Positions 47,423 to 56,962 of a stretch of 64,000 bases of DNA are shown piece after piece. The notes under the pieces were generated by a model. It saw nothing but the letters and a program-made list of their open reading frames with translations. It did not search any database and was not told where the DNA came from. The stretch is from Sulfuritalea sp. (lineage in GTDB: Bacteria; Pseudomonadota; Gammaproteobacteria; Burkholderiales; Rhodocyclaceae). The position numbers and the translations under genes are program-made. Where the stretch lies: contig JAUXUK010000003.1 of NCBI GenBank assembly GCA_030680805.1, positions 1-64,000 of the forward strand, read 5' to 3'. Within the stretch, counting starts at the first letter, position 1, and each line of letters opens with the position of its first letter.

Positions 47423-48610
47423 CTAGACGCTGAAAGCCTGAATCCCCGTCTGTGCGCGCCCGAGGATCAGCGCATGAATGTCGTGCGTGCCTTCGTAGGT
47501 GTTGACCACTTCCAGATTCACCACGTGGCGGATCACACCGAACTCGTCGGAAATGCCGTTGCCGCCGAGCATGTCACGCGCCATGCGGGCAATCTCCAGC
47601 GATTTGCCGCAGGAATTGCGCTTCATGATCGAGGTGATCTCGACCGCGGCCGTGCCCTCATCCTTCATACGACCGAGGCGCAGGCAACCTTGCAGGGCCA
47701 TGGTGATCTCGGTCTGCATGTTGGCCAGCTTCAACTGGATCAGTTGGTTGGCAGCCAGCGGACGGCCGAACTGCTTGCGATCGAGCGTGTATTGGCGCGC
47801 CGCATGCCAGCAGTATTCGGCGGCGCCCAGCGCACCCCAGGCGATGCCGTAGCGCGCCGAATTGAGGCAGGTGAACGGGCCCTTGAGACCACGCACATCG
47901 GGAAAAGCATTCTCTTCCGGGCAGAACACCTCGTCCATCACGATCTCGCCGGTAATCGAGGCGCGCAGGCCCACCTTGCCGTGGATCGCCGGCGCGGAGA
48001 GTCCCTTCCAGCCCTTTTCCAGCACGAAGCCGCGAATCTGGCCGCCGTCGTCCTTGGCCCAGACGACGAAGACGTCGGCGATCGGGCTGTTGGTAATCCA
48101 CATCTTGGAACCCGAGATGCTGTAGCCGCCATCGACCGCGCGAGCGCGGGTGATCATGCTGCCGGGGTCGGAACCGTGATTCGGTTCGGTCAGGCCGAAG
48201 CAGCCGATCAACTCGCCCGTCGCCAGCTTGGGCAAATATTTCTTGCGCGTGGCTTCGTTGCCGAACTCGTAGATCGGAACCATGACCAGCGAGCTTTGCA
48301 CGCTCATCATCGAGCGGTAACCGGAATCGACGCGCTCCACTTCCCGCGCGGCCAGGCCGTAGCAGACGTAGTTCATGCCGGCGCCGCCATATTCCTCGGG
48401 AATGGTGGTGCCGAGCAGGCCGAGTTCGCCCATTTCGCGGAAGATCGCCGGGTCGGTCTTTTCGTGGCGGAAGGCTTCGAGTACGCGCGGCGCCAGCTTG
48501 TCCTGTGCATAGGCGGCTGCCGTGTCGCGCACCATGCGCTCGTCTTCCGTCAGTTGCTGATCCATCAGCAACGGGTCTTCCCAGTTGAATCTCGGTTGGC
48601 TGCTCATCAA
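47423..48610 (-). CDS. gcdH: Glutaryl-CoA dehydrogenase
   Basis: [78 protein letters not shown]. Confidence 0.95.
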   Translation of the reverse strand: MMSSQPRFNWEDPLLMDQQLTEDERMVRDTAAAYAQDKLAPRVLEAFRHEKTDPAIFREMGELGLLGTTIPEEYGGAGMNYVCYGLAAREVERVDSGYRSMMSVQSSLVMVPIYEFGNEATRKKYLPKLATGELIGCFGLTEPNHGSDPGSMITRARAVDGGYSISGSKMWITNSPIADVFVVWAKDDGGQIRGFVLEKGWKGLSAPAIHGKVGLRASITGEIVMDEVFCPEENAFPDVRGLKGPFTCLNSARYGIAWGALGAAEYCWHAARQYTLDRKQFGRPLAANQLIQLKLANMQTEITMALQGCLRLGRMKDEGTAAVEITSIMKRNSCGKSLEIARMARDMLGGNGISDEFGVIRHVVNLEVVNTYEGTHDIHALILGRAQTGIQAFSV

Positions 48611-48620
48611 AACTCCAGTA

Positions 48621-49367
48621 TCAATGTATGGTCATGCCGCCGTCGGCGGCGAGAATCTGTCCTGTTACGTAGGCCGATGCGTCCGATGCAAAGAAAAGGA
48701 ACACCGGCGCGATTTCCTCGGGTTCCGCCCAGCGTCCCAGCGGAATGCGGTCGAGGTACTTGTCCTTGAATTTCTCGTCGGTGCGGATCACTTCGGTCAT
48801 CGGCGTCGCGGCACCCGGAGCGATGGCATTGGCGGTGATGTTATAGCGCGCCAGTTCCTTCGCCGTACTTTTGGTCATGCCCAGAATGCCGGCTTTCGCC
48901 GCACTGTAGTTTATCTGACCAATCGTGCCGAGAACGCCCGCTGCCGAGGTTACGTAGATGATGCGGCCGTACTTCCTCTCGATCATGCCGCCGACCACCG
49001 CCTGCAGGCAATTGAAGGCGCCGGTCAGATGCACGCCGATTACCTGCTGCCACTGCTCGATGGTCATCTTGTTGAGCATCGCGGTGCGCGTGATGCCGGC
49101 ATTATTCACCAGGATGTCGATACGCCCCCAGGCGGCGTTGACCCTGGCCGCCATGGCCTCGACCTGTTCGCGATTGGAAACGTCGCAAGTGACGCCAATC
49201 GCCGTACCGCCAGCGCCGACTATTGCTGCGGCGACCTTCTTCGCGGCCTCGCCGTTCATGTCCACCACCGCGACCCGGGCCCCCTCGCGGGCATAGGACT
49301 GCGCCACGGAGGCGCCGATGCCCTGCCCGGCCCCCGTGACGATCGCGACTCTATCCTTGAGTTGCAT
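48621..49367 (-). CDS. bzdZ: Short-chain dehydrogenase (BzdZ-like)
   Basis: [44 protein letters not shown]; position in a bzd cluster. Confidence 0.8.
   Translation of the reverse strand: MQLKDRVAIVTGAGQGIGASVAQSYAREGARVAVVDMNGEAAKKVAAAIVGAGGTAIGVTCDVSNREQVEAMAARVNAAWGRIDILVNNAGITRTAMLNKMTIEQWQQVIGVHLTGAFNCLQAVVGGMIERKYGRIIYVTSAAGVLGTIGQINYSAAKAGILGMTKSTAKELARYNITANAIAPGAATPMTEVIRTDEKFKDKYLDRIPLGRWAEPEEIAPVFLFFASDASAYVTGQILAADGGMTIH
49198..49223 (+). repeat. Possible copy of the GCCGTATCGCCAGCGCCGACTTTT family inside SDR gene
   Basis: aatcgccgtaccgccagcgccgacta; encodes IVGAGGTAI in the SDR. Confidence 0.45.
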
Positions 49368-49371
49368 CAGC

Positions 49372-50502
49372 TCAGCCCTTGGGCTTGGCCAGCACCTGCT
49401 CGGCGAACTTGTCGTCGAACAACGCGCCTTCCGCCACCAGCTGGCGGAAGCGGACGAAGTCGATGACGTCCTTGCCGGTGACCTTTTTCGCATCGAAGGC
49501 GTTGAAGCCGAGCCAGGCTTCGTGGTTCATGTTGGCGGCGAGCCAATGGCGGTTCGGCAGCTTCATCTGGTCCCAGAAGAACTTCTTCTTGCCGCGGATG
49601 CCGTCGATCGAGTTGATCAGGCAGTTGGGGAACAGGTTGGCGAATTTCCACACCAGTCGATTGACTTCGGCGTCGAGCAGTTCGAAATCGGTCTTGCATT
49701 CCGCGATCAGCGCCTTGGCGGCAGCGATCTTGTCGCCGGCCACGGCTTCGCCATAAACGATCTCGCCGTCATCGACGAAGGTATCGGTGCGCACCAGCGG
49801 GTTGCGTACCCACTGGCCGTCCTTCTTCAGCACCGGCACCACCTTGGTGACGAGGCCCTTGGACTTCATCTTGTAGGCGCTCCACGTTTCGCAGGAGATG
49901 CAGTTGTACATCGCATCTTCCATCGACAGGAACCAGGGCAGGAAGTCGGTCGAACCGCCGACCGGCGCCGAGCCATGCTTGGGACCGGCCTGGCCGTAGA
50001 CCGCGAGGTCGGACGACACCGTGATGTCCGTCGCCATGCCGATTTCCTGGCCGCCCGCGACGCGCATGCCATTGACGCGACAGATGACCGGCTTTTTGCA
50101 GTTGAGGATGCCGTCGACCATGGTGTTGAAGAGGTCCATGTACTCGCCATATTCGTTCGGGCGCTTGGAATAGTAGGAGGAATATTCGGCCGTGTTGCCG
50201 CCGGTGCAGAAGGCCTTGTCGCCAACGGCGGTGAACACCGCGGCGACGATCTTGCGGTCGCTCGACGCGCGCTGGAAGCCGGCAATGACGCCCTTGACCA
50301 TGTCCGTGGTGTAAGAGTTGTACTGGCTCGGGTTGTTGAGCCAGATCCAGGCGGAGAACAAGCCCGGCACCGCGGCGCCTTTGTCGTCCAGCACCGGACG
50401 TTCCTCGTAGATCACCGTCGGCGCTTCGGTGCCAAAGTGGGAGTTGTCGATGAGTTGGTGATCCTTGAGGTCGTTTTCCCTGCGTAGCCATTCCAGTGCC
50501 AT
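49372..50502 (-). CDS. bzdY: 6-oxocyclohex-1-ene-1-carbonyl-CoA hydrolase
   Basis: LFSAWIWLNNPSQYNSYTTDMVKGVIAGFQRASSDRKIVAAVFTAVGDKAFCTGGNTAEYSSYYSKRPNEYGEYMDLFN, characteristic of Oah/BamA/BzdY. Confidence 0.95.
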   Translation of the reverse strand: MALEWLRRENDLKDHQLIDNSHFGTEAPTVIYEERPVLDDKGAAVPGLFSAWIWLNNPSQYNSYTTDMVKGVIAGFQRASSDRKIVAAVFTAVGDKAFCTGGNTAEYSSYYSKRPNEYGEYMDLFNTMVDGILNCKKPVICRVNGMRVAGGQEIGMATDITVSSDLAVYGQAGPKHGSAPVGGSTDFLPWFLSMEDAMYNCISCETWSAYKMKSKGLVTKVVPVLKKDGQWVRNPLVRTDTFVDDGEIVYGEAVAGDKIAAAKALIAECKTDFELLDAEVNRLVWKFANLFPNCLINSIDGIRGKKKFFWDQMKLPNRHWLAANMNHEAWLGFNAFDAKKVTGKDVIDFVRFRQLVAEGALFDDKFAEQVLAKPKG

Positions 50503-50556
50503 GTCATTTCTCCTGATTGAATTCGGTGGGTCGTTCGTCTGTCGTCAAAATCTGTT

Positions 50557-51624
50557 TCAGAAATCCGGGGTCAAAATCACGCGTCGCTTGAGCTTGCCGT
50601 GATGCGCTTCGTCGAAGACCTGTTCGATCTGGCTCATGGGCCGCGTCTCGACAAAGGGTCCGAGTGCGATCCGGCCGTCGACGCACATCTCCAGCACCTT
50701 CGGATAGTACTCGGGCAGGCAACCCCAGGTGCCGATCAGTTCGGCATCAAAGGCCATCAGCCTGGACAGCATGTAGGACGTCTCGTCGCTGCCGTAGCCC
50801 ACCACCACCAGCATGCCGGTGAATGACAGCAGCGAAAGGGCGAGTTCCTGGCCGGGCTTGCTGCCGGTGACCTCGAAGATCTTCCAGCCGTAGTTGGACG
50901 GCACGCCTTTCTCCTTGCAAAAGCCCTTGAACAGCTCCTTGACGTCCTTGGCGCTCTTGTCCCGCGGATCGATGGTGAAATCGGCGCCGTAGCCCTTCAT
51001 GACTTCGAGCTTTTCGGCATTGATGTCGATACCGATCACCGCCGCGGCGCCCAGGCCCTTCGCCATCTGGGTCATGAAGCTGCCGACACCGCCGCCCGCA
51101 CCGATGATGATGACGCGATCTCCCGCCTGCAACCTGGCGCGCATCGCCGCCTGATACGGCGTGGTGACTGCATCCGCAATGACCGACAGATGCTCGAGTG
51201 GAATCTTGCCTCGATTGCCGACGATGCACAGATCCTCGGCCGGCACCGGAATATGGCTGGAGTAACCGCCGTAAATGCCCATTGAATTGCCCGGCATCTT
51301 CTGCGCGAGGCAACGGTTGCCGCGCCCCGTCTTGCATAGCTCGCATTTGTTGCACGGCAGGACCGCCGGGATGATGACTTCCTTGCCCAGCACCCGCGCA
51401 TCGCCCGCCACCACCACGCCGGAGACCTCATGGCCAAGCGACAGGGGAGGCTTCTGCACCGTCGGCACGCCCATGTAGAAATACGACAGATCGGTGTGGC
51501 AGACGCCACAGCCGGCGATCTTCACCAGCGCCTCGCCGGCGGCCAGGGCAGGCGTCGGAATGCGGGTCTTCAGCAGCTTGCCCGGCTCTGTCATCTGCCA
51601 GGTATCGATGAATTCAGGAATCAC
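50557..51624 (-). CDS. bzdX: 6-hydroxycyclohex-1-ene-1-carbonyl-CoA dehydrogenase
   Basis: Zn-ADH (GCGVCHTDLSYFYMGVPT, GHEVSGVVVAG) within the bzd cluster. Confidence 0.92.
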   Translation of the reverse strand: MIPEFIDTWQMTEPGKLLKTRIPTPALAAGEALVKIAGCGVCHTDLSYFYMGVPTVQKPPLSLGHEVSGVVVAGDARVLGKEVIIPAVLPCNKCELCKTGRGNRCLAQKMPGNSMGIYGGYSSHIPVPAEDLCIVGNRGKIPLEHLSVIADAVTTPYQAAMRARLQAGDRVIIIGAGGGVGSFMTQMAKGLGAAAVIGIDINAEKLEVMKGYGADFTIDPRDKSAKDVKELFKGFCKEKGVPSNYGWKIFEVTGSKPGQELALSLLSFTGMLVVVGYGSDETSYMLSRLMAFDAELIGTWGCLPEYYPKVLEMCVDGRIALGPFVETRPMSQIEQVFDEAHHGKLKRRVILTPDF

Positions 51625-51803
51625 TTTTGTCTCCGCAAGTTGTTAACGTGAAATAACTCGTTCGGAGCGACTGGTGATAGTCGAGCTAAGCGAGCCGATC
51701 AGTAGCCCCCCGCGAGGGGGGATGGGGGGGCGGGCCATCAATTTGCCTTTCGCGTGTTTCATCTTCTGTGGGCGGAGCTTGCTGCCATGAGCGTTAGTCT
51801 CGT

Positions 51804-52589
51804 TCAGCGATCGCGCCAAACCGGTTTGCGCTTTTCGAGGAACGCGGCCAGGCCTTCTTTCGCATCGTCGGTGGCCATCAGTTCCTTGAGGTAGATTTCT
51901 TCCGCGACGTCGAGCGCGGCGTCGAAGGGCTTGTCGCTCGCGGCGCGGATCGCCTTGCGCGTGCTGAGCAGCGCGGCACGACTCAGGGCCAGATAGGGAT
52001 CGACGAAGGTCTTGAGGTCGGCAGCGAATGTCTCCTTGGCGAACACGCGATTGACCAGGCCGATGCGCAGCGCCTCGTCGGCATCGATGTTATTGCCGCC
52101 CAGCAGCAGTTCCATCGCCCGTGCCGGCGGCACCAGACGCGGCAACAGCACCGCCGCGATCGGCGGGAACACCGCCAGCTTGATTTCCGGCTGGCCGAAC
52201 TTGGCGCCACCGGCCGCCACCAGCATGTCGCAGGCAATGGCCAGTTCCATGCCGCCACCGAGCGCGGCGCCATTCACCGCCGCCAGCGTCGGCATCGGCA
52301 TCCGGTTCAGCCGGCGAAAGATGCCGTGGAACACTTCGATCATCCGGTCCACCTTGTCCGGCGTATGGTCGGCCACTTCGACACCCGCCGAAAAGGCCTT
52401 CTCGCCGGCGCCGGTGATCATCAGCAGCTTGACGTCGCTTGCCGCGAGGCAGGCGTCCAGCGCGACATTGATTTCCTCCATCATCGGAATGTCGAGCACA
52501 TTGAATGGCGGCTTGTTGAGCGTCAGCGTTGCCAGCCCGCCTGCCACGCCGTAGGTGATGGTTTTGAAGTCGGTCACGAAGTCAGTCAT
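51804..52589 (-). CDS. bzdW: Cyclohexa-1,5-diene-1-carbonyl-CoA hydratase
   Basis: Crotonase fold TLNKPPFNVLDIPMMEEINVALD...AAVNGAALGGGMELAIACDMLVAA; cluster context. Confidence 0.9.
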   Translation of the reverse strand: MTDFVTDFKTITYGVAGGLATLTLNKPPFNVLDIPMMEEINVALDACLAASDVKLLMITGAGEKAFSAGVEVADHTPDKVDRMIEVFHGIFRRLNRMPMPTLAAVNGAALGGGMELAIACDMLVAAGGAKFGQPEIKLAVFPPIAAVLLPRLVPPARAMELLLGGNNIDADEALRIGLVNRVFAKETFAADLKTFVDPYLALSRAALLSTRKAIRAASDKPFDAALDVAEEIYLKELMATDDAKEGLAAFLEKRKPVWRDR

Positions 52590-52597
52590 TTGGGTTC

Positions 52598-55183
52598 CTA
52601 GAACAAGTCGTCCATTTCGTCGGCGCCGACGCCCGGGGGCATGCCGCCGTATTGCTGCATGTAGGCCTGCACCAACTGATTCTCGCGCTGACTGAAGAAG
52701 GGCGCGTCCTCCCAGACGAAGTACTTGGCGATATCCGCCTTGTCGAGCATGCCTTCGAGGCCTTCGCGCAGGTTCTCGACGCCCTTGATCGCCAGCACCT
52801 TCTTGTCGGCGTCGAGCAGTTGGTAGACACCGGATTCGGTCTGCACGCCGGCCACATTTTCGGCGGTCAGTTCCAGCCAGGCTTCGGGCGGCAGCACCAT
52901 ATCCTCGATCTTCGCCGCCAGATTGCATTTCAGGCAGCGCAGGGCTTCGGCACGGGCTGTCGCTTCATCAAAGCCGAGCTCGACCTCATCCCAGTTGTTG
53001 CGTTTCGCCGGATCGATGAAGATCGGATGCAGGCGCTTGCGAGTGTTGAAGCCCTCCTCGCGACCGATATGCGGATCGGTATCCCAGTCCGGCAGCAGCG
53101 TTTCCTCGATGTTGCCGTCGCCACCGAGGAAGGCATCCATCGCCGCGGCCGCCTTGCGGCCCTGCGCCACGGATTCGATCAGCGTCGAGGGGCCGAGCAC
53201 GCAATCGCCGCCGGCGTAGACGCCGGGCCGGCTGGTCAGCATGTTGTCCTCGCGCACCTGAACGCGGTTGTTCTTCGCCAGTTGCACGCCGTAGCCGGAA
53301 ATCTCTTCCGGACGCTGGCCAATGGCGGAGATGACCAGATCGACATCCTCGGTGAACTCGCTGCCGGCGATTTCCACCGGCCGGCGGCGACCCGACGCAT
53401 CCGGCTCGCCCAGTTGCATCTTGACGTAGGTGATCTTCAGCCGCGAACTGCCGCTGTCGTTGAGTTCGATCTTCTTCGGCGCCAGCAGGAAGCGCAGATT
53501 CACCTGTTCTTCGACGCAGCCCTGCACTTCATCGTCGCGGGCAGGCATTTCCTCCTGAGTGCGGCGATACACCATGTCGACCACTTCCGCGCCGAGACGA
53601 TGGGCCGAGCGCGCATTGTCGGTGGCGACGTTGCCGCCGCCGATTACCGCGACGCGCTTGCCGATCACGATCGCCGCATCGCCAGCGCCAGCGCTGTGCG
53701 TCCCGTTGGGAACTTTTCCGATCTTGCCCATGGTCGCGGCGCGCAGGAAGGTCGGGCTGTCGATGACGTTCGGCAGCGTGTCGCCGGGGATACCGAGCGG
53801 ATCACCACTTTGCGCGCCGATGGCAAGGAAGGTCGCATCAAAACCCTGCGCCTTCAGATCATCGACGTTCTCGATGCGTGTGTTGAAGCGGAATTCCACG
53901 CCCAGCTTTTCCACCTCGCTTACTTCCTGGTCGATCACGTCCAGCGGCACGCGGTAGGACGGAATGCCATAGCGCGCCATGCCACCGGCTGCAGGCAGGG
54001 CATCGAACACGGTGACTGCATGGCCCTTCTTGGCCAGGTAGTAGGCAGCAGTCAGCCCACCGGGACCGGCGCCAATCACTGCGGCCTTTTTCCCGGAGGG
54101 CGGCAGCTGCTTCGAATGCTTGCGCCACAGGCCGGTATCGTTGTCGGCGGCGATGCGCTTCAGGCTGCGGATCGACAGCGGATCGTCGAGATCCTTGCGC
54201 CGGCACGCCGACTCGCAGGGGCTGAAACAGGCGCGGCCGAGAATGCCGGGGAAGGGCAGCTTCTCGCGCACCACGGCGACCGCTTCGCCATACATTCCGA
54301 GGCCCACCAACTGCACGTAGCGCGGCACATCGATGCCGGCCGGACAGGTGGCCTTGCAAGGTACTTGCGTCTCTTCCTTGCGTGCCACGTCGAGCGTGCG
54401 ATCCATCAGGGCACCGGTCGGGCAGACGGTCACGCAGGCACTGCAGAACTTGCAGCCCGATTCGAGCAGCGTCGCTGCAATGGTGCCGACCCAGGTGCGG
54501 CCATCGGTATTCTTGACTTCCAGGCAGCCGACCCCGCGCACTTCGTTGCAGGCCACCAGGCAGCGCCGGCAGTCGATGCACAGGTTGTAGTCGCGATCGT
54601 AGAAGGGCTCGTCCTTGATCACCGGCAACTGGACGTGCTTGTAGTTCGGCGTCGTCGGCGGAATGCCGACGTAATCGGACACCTTGCGCAGTTCGCAACT
54701 GTTGAAGATCGAGCAGCAGCGCTGCTCGACCGGATTGCCGAAGGAACACGTGGTGCGGCTGCAGCCCTCGCGCTGCGGACAGGTCAGGCAGACATGGGGA
54801 TGCGTGCCGAGGGTCTTGGCGATGCGTTCCTTGCGCAGCTTGTCGATGGCCGGCGACGTGGTGGTAACGACCATGCCGGCTTCGACCGGAATCGAGCACG
54901 AGGTGCGCATGCCGGTCATGCCGGCAATTTCGACCACGCAGAGATTGCAGCCACTGTCACCGCCGCCGCGCTGGCAACCGGGCGGCAGATCGGGATGGGC
55001 GCACAGGGCCGGAATGTAGATGCCGGCTGCGGTGGCCGCGGACAACAGGGACACGCCCGCGGGCGCCTTGACCGCTTTGCCGTCGATGGTGATGCCGACG
55101 CCGGCCGCCGCGTCCGAATCGGACGCGCCGGGCGACTGGCGGGTTTTGTACCATCTGATTTCGGACGTCTGTACGGCCTGCAT
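52598..55183 (-). CDS. bzdV: Multidomain FeS/FAD NAD(P)H oxidoreductase, BzdV-like (glutamate-synthase small-subunit family)
   Basis: N-terminal 2Fe-2S and NuoG-like FeS domain, 2x[4Fe-4S], then GltD-like AVIGAGPGGLTAAYYLAKKGHAVTVFD and VAVIGGGNVATD. Confidence 0.88.
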   Translation of the reverse strand: MQAVQTSEIRWYKTRQSPGASDSDAAAGVGITIDGKAVKAPAGVSLLSAATAAGIYIPALCAHPDLPPGCQRGGGDSGCNLCVVEIAGMTGMRTSCSIPVEAGMVVTTTSPAIDKLRKERIAKTLGTHPHVCLTCPQREGCSRTTCSFGNPVEQRCCSIFNSCELRKVSDYVGIPPTTPNYKHVQLPVIKDEPFYDRDYNLCIDCRRCLVACNEVRGVGCLEVKNTDGRTWVGTIAATLLESGCKFCSACVTVCPTGALMDRTLDVARKEETQVPCKATCPAGIDVPRYVQLVGLGMYGEAVAVVREKLPFPGILGRACFSPCESACRRKDLDDPLSIRSLKRIAADNDTGLWRKHSKQLPPSGKKAAVIGAGPGGLTAAYYLAKKGHAVTVFDALPAAGGMARYGIPSYRVPLDVIDQEVSEVEKLGVEFRFNTRIENVDDLKAQGFDATFLAIGAQSGDPLGIPGDTLPNVIDSPTFLRAATMGKIGKVPNGTHSAGAGDAAIVIGKRVAVIGGGNVATDNARSAHRLGAEVVDMVYRRTQEEMPARDDEVQGCVEEQVNLRFLLAPKKIELNDSGSSRLKITYVKMQLGEPDASGRRRPVEIAGSEFTEDVDLVISAIGQRPEEISGYGVQLAKNNRVQVREDNMLTSRPGVYAGGDCVLGPSTLIESVAQGRKAAAAMDAFLGGDGNIEETLLPDWDTDPHIGREEGFNTRKRLHPIFIDPAKRNNWDEVELGFDEATARAEALRCLKCNLAAKIEDMVLPPEAWLELTAENVAGVQTESGVYQLLDADKKVLAIKGVENLREGLEGMLDKADIAKYFVWEDAPFFSQRENQLVQAYMQQYGGMPPGVGADEMDDLF
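53669..53695 (+). repeat. Partial copy of the GCCGTATCGCCAGCGCC family inside bzdV
   Basis: gatcgccgcatcgccagcgccagcgct; encodes SAGAGDAAI just before the second Rossmann motif. Confidence 0.45.
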
Positions 55184-55201
55184 AGGTCCCCCTCGATCTC
55201 G

Positions 55202-55831
55202 CTATGACCGGCTGTAGGGCGCGTAGTACGCGCCCCGGCAAGCACCGGCCCTTACTGCCGCAATAAAGCTGTCCATGTCATGCACCGGCTGCGAAAACTC
55301 CGTCGCGCACCGCCCTACCGCCACCACCTTGTGGCAATCGCTGCCACCCAGTGTCGGCAGTCCCAGATGCTGCGACGCCGAAATTGCCAGATCGTTGTCA
55401 CTGTCGGCATTGCCGCCGTTATGCGATTCGACGGCCGCGATGCCCTGCAACTCCAGCAATCCTTCAAGCAGGCTGGACAGCCCGATCTCGCGAAAGGGAT
55501 GGGCGGGTGCGCAGATGCCACCAAGTGAATTGACGCGTTCGATCACTTCCTCCAGCGGCAGATAGCTGTCGCGATTCCATATGTTCCAGCTGTCATCGAC
55601 CACTCCGTACGCCAGCAGGTGCCCTCTATCCGTCGCGATCTCGACGCCACGCAGGACCAGCAGGCCCTCTTCGCGGCCGATGCGCTCTACCGGCTCCGAC
55701 GCCTCGTAGGAATAGTGCTCGGTGATGCAGACGCCATCGAGGCCCAGTTCCTTCGCGCGCCGGATCAGGTCAAGCGGCTCGAGCCAGTTGTCGTACGAGT
55801 GCTTCGTATGGCAATGGGTGTCTATCCACAT
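55202..55831 (-). CDS. PHP-domain metal-dependent phosphoesterase-like protein
   Basis: MWIDTHCHTKHSYDNWLEPLDLIRRAKELGLDGVCITEHY. Confidence 0.9.
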   Translation of the reverse strand: MWIDTHCHTKHSYDNWLEPLDLIRRAKELGLDGVCITEHYSYEASEPVERIGREEGLLVLRGVEIATDRGHLLAYGVVDDSWNIWNRDSYLPLEEVIERVNSLGGICAPAHPFREIGLSSLLEGLLELQGIAAVESHNGGNADSDNDLAISASQHLGLPTLGGSDCHKVVAVGRCATEFSQPVHDMDSFIAAVRAGACRGAYYAPYSRS

Positions 55832-55865
55832 GGCAGCGCCTTGTCCGCGACCTCAAAGCAGGCTC

Positions 55866-56318
55866 TCAGGGCAGCTCATACTCTAGGTTGATGCGCTTCG
55901 AAGGCACAAACTTGTTGCGCGAGAAGAATTTTTCCAGCGCGAAGTCGTCCCAGTTCACCAGCGTATAGACCTTCTTCACCCCGGCGGCCTTCATGTTCAT
56001 CATGAACTGGTCCAGCATTTCGGCGGCGACGCCGAACTTGCGGAAATCCGGATGAACACCCAGCGTGTCGATCGTCGCCGTGGCGTCGGCAATACCGAAT
56101 TCACCGAAGAACACGTAACCCATCACGAAGCCGACCACCTTGCCGTCGATCTCGCAGACGATCGAGGTATTGACGTTGGCATTCTTGTTCAGGATGCCCG
56201 CAATCTTGCGCTCGTAGTACTCGCGGCGCGGCTCGCCGGACGCGAACGCGTCGATGGCGACGATGGCATCCAGATCCCCCAGGCGCAGTACGCGCATTAC
56301 TCTATTTTGATTCGCCAT
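55866..56318 (-). CDS. GNAT family N-acetyltransferase
   Basis: CEIDGKVVGFVMGYVFFGEFGIADATATIDTLGVHPDFRKFGVAAEMLDQFM (Q/RxxGxG/A-like acetyl-CoA loop). Confidence 0.88.
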   Translation of the reverse strand: MANQNRVMRVLRLGDLDAIVAIDAFASGEPRREYYERKIAGILNKNANVNTSIVCEIDGKVVGFVMGYVFFGEFGIADATATIDTLGVHPDFRKFGVAAEMLDQFMMNMKAAGVKKVYTLVNWDDFALEKFFSRNKFVPSKRINLEYELP

Positions 56319-56329
56319 TTCATTCCTCC

Positions 56330-56626
56330 TTAATCAAACAATTCGTCATCGCCGGCCGGCTCGCTGCGCTTGCGCACATACACCGTTCCATACATGAAAC
56401 CCATTCCCTGCCCCGCATCGAAGCAGGTAGTGCAGCCGCTGTCGCCTTCTGTCTTGAACTCCTCGACATGGACCTCGAAGCCCATCGCCTTGTAGTTCTG
56501 CACGATCTCCGACAGGCGCGGCTCGCCGATGGTGGTCTGGCGCACCCAGCCGTCCTTGAGCAAGGCATCCTCGGGACTGATGACCTTGGCCTGGGCGATG
56601 GGAATTACACGCCGCGTTTCTGCCAT
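56330..56626 (-). CDS. Small hypothetical protein in bzd cluster (98 aa)
   Basis: MAETRRVIPIAQAKVISPEDALLKDGWVRQTTIGEPRLSEIVQNYKAMGFEVHVEEF...GCTTCFDAGQG; one CxxC. Confidence 0.75.
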   Translation of the reverse strand: MAETRRVIPIAQAKVISPEDALLKDGWVRQTTIGEPRLSEIVQNYKAMGFEVHVEEFKTEGDSGCTTCFDAGQGMGFMYGTVYVRKRSEPAGDDELFD

Positions 56627-56642
56627 CGGAATCACTCCGTGC

Positions 56643-56927
56643 CTACCACGAATGCTTGATCGCGCCCGGCGTGCAGGCAGCGATGCAGGGCAGGCTGCTG
56701 TAGCCGCCCGCGGGCTTGCACTCGGAGCAGTCGTAGGCGAGCGTGCGGCAGTTGGGCTTTTTGATCCAGGCCACTTCGTCGTCGTAGTCGTCGGTGATGA
56801 TTTCAAACATCTGCTTCGGACACGCCGTCAGGCAGGCGCGCTCGGCCGTGCAGCCGATGCACTTGTCGGTATCGATGCTGATGTAGTACTCACCGGAACC
56901 GTCTTTGTAACCGTAGTTGGCGATCAT
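56643..56927 (-). CDS. bzdM: Ferredoxin of the benzoyl-CoA reductase system
   Basis: CIGCTAERACLTACPKQMF and CRTLAYDCSECKPAGGYSSLPCIAACTPGAI. Confidence 0.88.
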   Translation of the reverse strand: MIANYGYKDGSGEYYISIDTDKCIGCTAERACLTACPKQMFEIITDDYDDEVAWIKKPNCRTLAYDCSECKPAGGYSSLPCIAACTPGAIKHSW

Positions 56928-56962
56928 GTCTTGCTCCTTCTCTCAGGGCACGCGGGAGGCTA

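Noticed and set aside
52652-55207. 851-aa plus-strand ORF opposite bzdV
   Set aside because: His/Arg/Ala/Gly-rich antisense composition; the minus strand has clear FeS and Rossmann motifs.
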